Under the pieces are notes generated by a model, which was not told where the DNA came from, ran no database searches, and was given only the letters and a program-made list of their open reading frames with translations. A program made the position numbers and the translations under genes. Of a stretch of 64,000 nucleotides of DNA, positions 60,979-64,000 are shown piece after piece. The first letter of the stretch is position 1. Every line of letters begins with the position of its first letter. The DNA is from Cyclospora cayetanensis (taxonomy: Eukaryota; Apicomplexa; Conoidasida; Eucoccidiorida; Eimeriidae), in NCBI RefSeq assembly GCF_002999335.1, contig NW_020312037.1, positions 186,001-250,000 on the forward strand, given 5' to 3'.

Positions 60979-63106
60979 CACCCTCCCTGTTTAGCGAGAT
61001 AATAGCTTGCCCAGAACGATCATGTGCCTCTCCACTCGAGCTGGTCTCTTTGGCACCCTGTATTTTTGGGTCGTAAAGTGAGAGGAACGCTCCAAATAGA
61101 GAGGACGGACCTGATAAGAGGGTGAAGCGTAGGTGTTGCTCGTGGCTTTGGCACTTGGCATGTATGAGCCGGTACCTACATGCCAATGTAGGAGGCCCAC
61201 AAGAAGGAAGAGCACGCTGGAAAAATCGACTGCTAGACGATCTGCAGAGGGAAGTAATGTCAGCTCAGCCACACAGATAACATGGGTGCATCTTCAGTCT
61301 TTCATTATAGGTCTGTGCCTGCAAAAGCTTGACAATGCAAAAAGGGGCCGAAACGAAAGCTCCAGACGCGAAGTGGCAGCGCCTCAAGCCTTATGTAGCA
61401 CAGCTGACGTGCCGCCTTCTGCGGAATAGGCAAGTCCTAAACTGAATGGAAAAGCATCATTCATGGATCGAACTCGGGTCAGTGGAGACCCCGCTCAAGA
61501 AGACTAGAGAAAGATCAAGGAACGACTCGATACTTAAGGAGGTCGTTCCTTGGAATCCAAGAAAGAGAAATTCATCTCACGTGGTATTAATCGTATAAAT
61601 ACAATTTGTTGGGAAGACATGGCACCATTTACAGGCATTACTACGTTGGCTCGTGGATTCAATACAGAATCTTCACTGGTCTGGCTGGGGCTGCCTGCTG
61701 CAATGGTTTCCTTCTCCTCCTCACTGACATACCTCAATTCTCTCTCAAAGCACTAAAATTCTTCTACAACTTCCAGATTCATGCACTTGTTGTTCTTTAA
61801 CTTCTGGATGCTTGCACATATTTGCAAGTCCCTCTAGCCTGCGGGCCGTGCCTCGCCTTCGACCTGACACGCATACACACACGCATTTGAATCTCCGCTT
61901 TCATCGTGTACTCATTCACATGCGAAATCGTCTGTGCTGGAGCTCGCGGTTCGTTGCATTGCGATCCCTGCCTGCCAGTTTGCTTCCCACACTTCATTCC
62001 TCTGCCCTCTAGGGTTGTGTCTCGATAGCACTTCTTACACTTTACAGTGGGAAGCGCGTACGAGGTTCGTTCTAAGCCTTGCCGTCTGTACATCTATCTA
62101 TTCTCTCCGTCTCGTGTGTGTGTGTGTGTGCCCGCGCGCGCTTTCTCCGGGCCCTTTTCAAATTTTAAAGAGGGAACCTATGGAGAGGGATACGCCCACC
62201 CGTGTTTTCCTTCTTTTCACACAAGTCTGTATCCTGGTCCTCGCCGGAGCGCAGCTGGCTCTCTGTTTGCAGCCAGAATGGGGCAACGGATTTTCGGTAT
62301 ACGACATCGCTTCAGGTCTAAAACCGCCCTTCCATAACACCCTCCTCCCTAGGGCCTTACCCGACTCCAAAAAACCTTTTTTTCCCTCCAATTACCTTCC
62401 CTAAACCCTCGCCCTCCCACTGGCCGCGCCATGCAACTGCCACTCGATTCTGTGTGCGGCCTGTTCTATTCTGTAGATAACAAATCTTCCTATCCCGACT
62501 ACTAGCTATCCGCAGAGCCTTATGCCTACCTTATGAACCTGCCACGCCTTTACTGCCTCTCCGGCCTGCTCGCTTCTGCGTGTGCTTGTGATTACCCCCA
62601 GCCGAATTCTTCAACCTCCATCCACTCCTCAACGTTTTGGCATTCGGCGTCGCCATGACAGAATCGGTCAGGCAAAACGCGGATAAACGGCCCAGCTGCA
62701 CGGAAATGGGGCATACAAAGACTCTAAAGCGGCACAGCTGATCCTCTGTGCAGTAGGCATATAGTGTATGTTATGTGAGTGATCTTTATCGTGAACTCTA
62801 TATCTCAAAGGCTCTATGCGTGTAAGAGTGTGTGTGTGCCGGGGGCGGCAGAGGGCCTTGATACTGCTTGAGGGCATGCAACTAGGGCATTTCGCCTAGA
62901 TGAGGCACCATATTTCACTGTTGCTGCCGTCATAGGCTCCATCACACACTTTCACCCAAGCTGACATGCTCAGTTCGTCGTTTTAGTGTCATTCGTATCT
63001 CCCCACAAGGTGATAGCATGGTACGAATTGCATGCCTTTGTGTTGCTTGGAAGCTATTTAATAAAGTGGTTCCGTTGCAACATGCTTGAGCCTTCTGTGG
63101 ATGCAG
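60979..63106. other. Region upstream of cytochrome b561 with possible leader exons
   Basis: This lies between the HPR-like start and the first secure cytochrome b561 exon. Open frames with membrane character are present: 61606-61800 (IFTGLAGAACCNGFLLLLTD) and 62178-62404 (ATG-initiated, RVFLLFTQVCILVLAGAQLA). Either could be an N-terminal transmembrane exon of cytochrome b561, but no in-phase splice to 63107 could be confirmed. A further frame near 62970-63060 has YELHAFVLLGSYLI, which may supply the first heme histidine. Confidence 0.35.
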
Positions 63107-63766
63107 CTTATCAGCTTCCAGGGCTTTGGGCTGCGCCACGGAGTGGCAAAGACACTTCATGCCCTCTTACAGCTCGCCTCACTCATCCTCGGCATTGCCG
63201 CGTTTTCAATTGTCGTCGCTTACCACAACGCAAACAGCTACCCAAACTTCTATAGGTTGGGCATACACGCAGCTACGCACAGGCCTTGTAGCTGAACCTG
63301 AGGACGCATCCTGAGCAGCCCTCACTTCATGTGTATTGCCCACAGTGGAGGGGCGAAGACATTTCTAGAGAGCCATGCATGGTAGCGCGTTGTCTCTGTC
63401 CACTTTAAGCTTTGCGTTTGCTGTATCCTTCTTGCAGTGTCCACAGCTGGATCGGGCTAACCGTCTACGTCTTTGCATGGACGCAATTTCTTGGAGGTAA
63501 GACTGCACGGGGTGTTGTTCATGGTCCCTATGCTGTGCTTCCCTACCCTCCTCCATTCTTGATATCAGGAGGGACGCAGGCTCACCTACTTTGAAAAACC
63601 CCGGATGACGCTCCCTGCGTGCTGCGTGAAAGCTCCAGCTTGTTAACAAGAAGGGTTCAGTCTCTGTGTCTGCCTTAGGGTTGTTCATCTTTTGGCTGCC
63701 TGGACTCGCCCCTCCTGCTCTTAAAGCGGCGTTCCTAAGATATCATAAAGTTGGGGGCCTTGCCGT
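63107..63766 (+). CDS. Cytochrome b561 family transmembrane reductase, partial
   Basis: Cytochrome b561 proteins are di-heme membrane proteins that move electrons across membranes, often from ascorbate to ferric iron. Three in-phase exons are secure: 63107-63255, 63438-63496 and 63679-63766. Three of four heme-ligand histidine contexts are visible: GVAKTLHALLQLASLILG, SVHSWIGLTVYVFAWTQFLG and LRYHKVGGLAV. Typical family text also includes VVAYHNANSYPNFY and FIFWLPGLAPPALKAAF. The first helices and first ligand lie upstream and are unresolved. The last donor (gtaagt at 63767) points to a further exon; the gene is not closed before the right edge, where a membrane-like frame (MMVAYLLFVYASYCG) begins near 63930. 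The start of the first exon could instead be 63122. Confidence 0.75.
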
Positions 63767-64000
63767 GTAAGTTTATAAGAGTGTGTTGCCTTTCTAGAGT
63801 CTGTATGAGCTGTCCCTGCGTCGCTCTGCAGCAGAGCCACTCAAAAGCTCTCCTCAGATGCCACCTTCTTGCAGCTGCCTGTAGTTCGAAGGTGTCCGTG
63901 CCTCAAGGATTTGGAGTGTAGTGTTTATGATGGTTGCATATTTGCTGTTTGTGTACGCAAGTTACTGTGGGGCTATGGCGGCAGTTTGCACTGGTCTGAT

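Noticed and set aside
61455..61500. Possible tRNA T-arm (tcgaactcgg context)
   Set aside because: The arm does not pair and no D-arm or anticodon arm fits at the right distance.
1..64000. CRISPR array, phage, IS element or prokaryotic operon
   Set aside because: No spaced direct repeats of the right size, no transposase or phage genes, and genes are spliced with eukaryotic signals throughout.

Overview
The window is nuclear DNA of an apicomplexan, most likely an eimeriid coccidian of the Eimeria/Cyclospora type. The evidence is intron-rich genes with clean GT-AG sites on both strands, glutamine-rich low-complexity coding tracts, many microsatellites inside introns, a RimM-like protein with a bipartite plastid-type leader, and a heptatricopeptide-like organelle RNA protein. 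The genus is an inference. Gene models were built by hand, joining exons only where splice sites and reading phase agree; seven of the multi-exon genes close to a whole number of codons.

Layout. 1-2965: no convincing gene. 2966-8969 (-): an orphan protein of about 1440 aa in eight exons. 9935-13159 (+): an AGC/NDR-like kinase in one exon. 15941-22768 (+): COPII coat subunit Sec24 in nine exons. 24112-27829 (-): a short protein with a chorein-like N-terminus and a poly-Q tail. 30301-33777 (-): splicing factor Prp18 in nine exons. 34782-37840 (+): RimM-like ribosome maturation factor with an apicoplast-type leader and a long zinc-finger extension. 38804-40543 (-): a basic orphan protein. 41883-43792 (+): a divergent ARF-like GTPase. 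45318-49223 (-): mitochondrial stomatin-like protein 2. 52472-54708 (+): a prolyl 4-hydroxylase-type dioxygenase. 56146-60978 (-): a 917 aa helical-repeat protein of the HPR type. 63107-63766 (+): cytochrome b561 exons that run off the right edge.

These are unrelated single-copy eukaryotic genes, not an operon or mobile island. Two loose themes recur: membrane traffic and lipid transport (Sec24, ARF-like, chorein protein) and organelle gene expression or maintenance (RimM, HPR-like, SLP2). I saw no CRISPR array, phage, IS element or prokaryotic operon. The oddest features are a GTPase that has lost its switch II Gly-Gln, a chorein domain in an unusually short Q-rich protein, a RimM fused to a large zinc-finger tail, a 46 bp tandem duplication of a splice acceptor, and a 14 nt gap that must be removed to keep the 1440 aa frame open.
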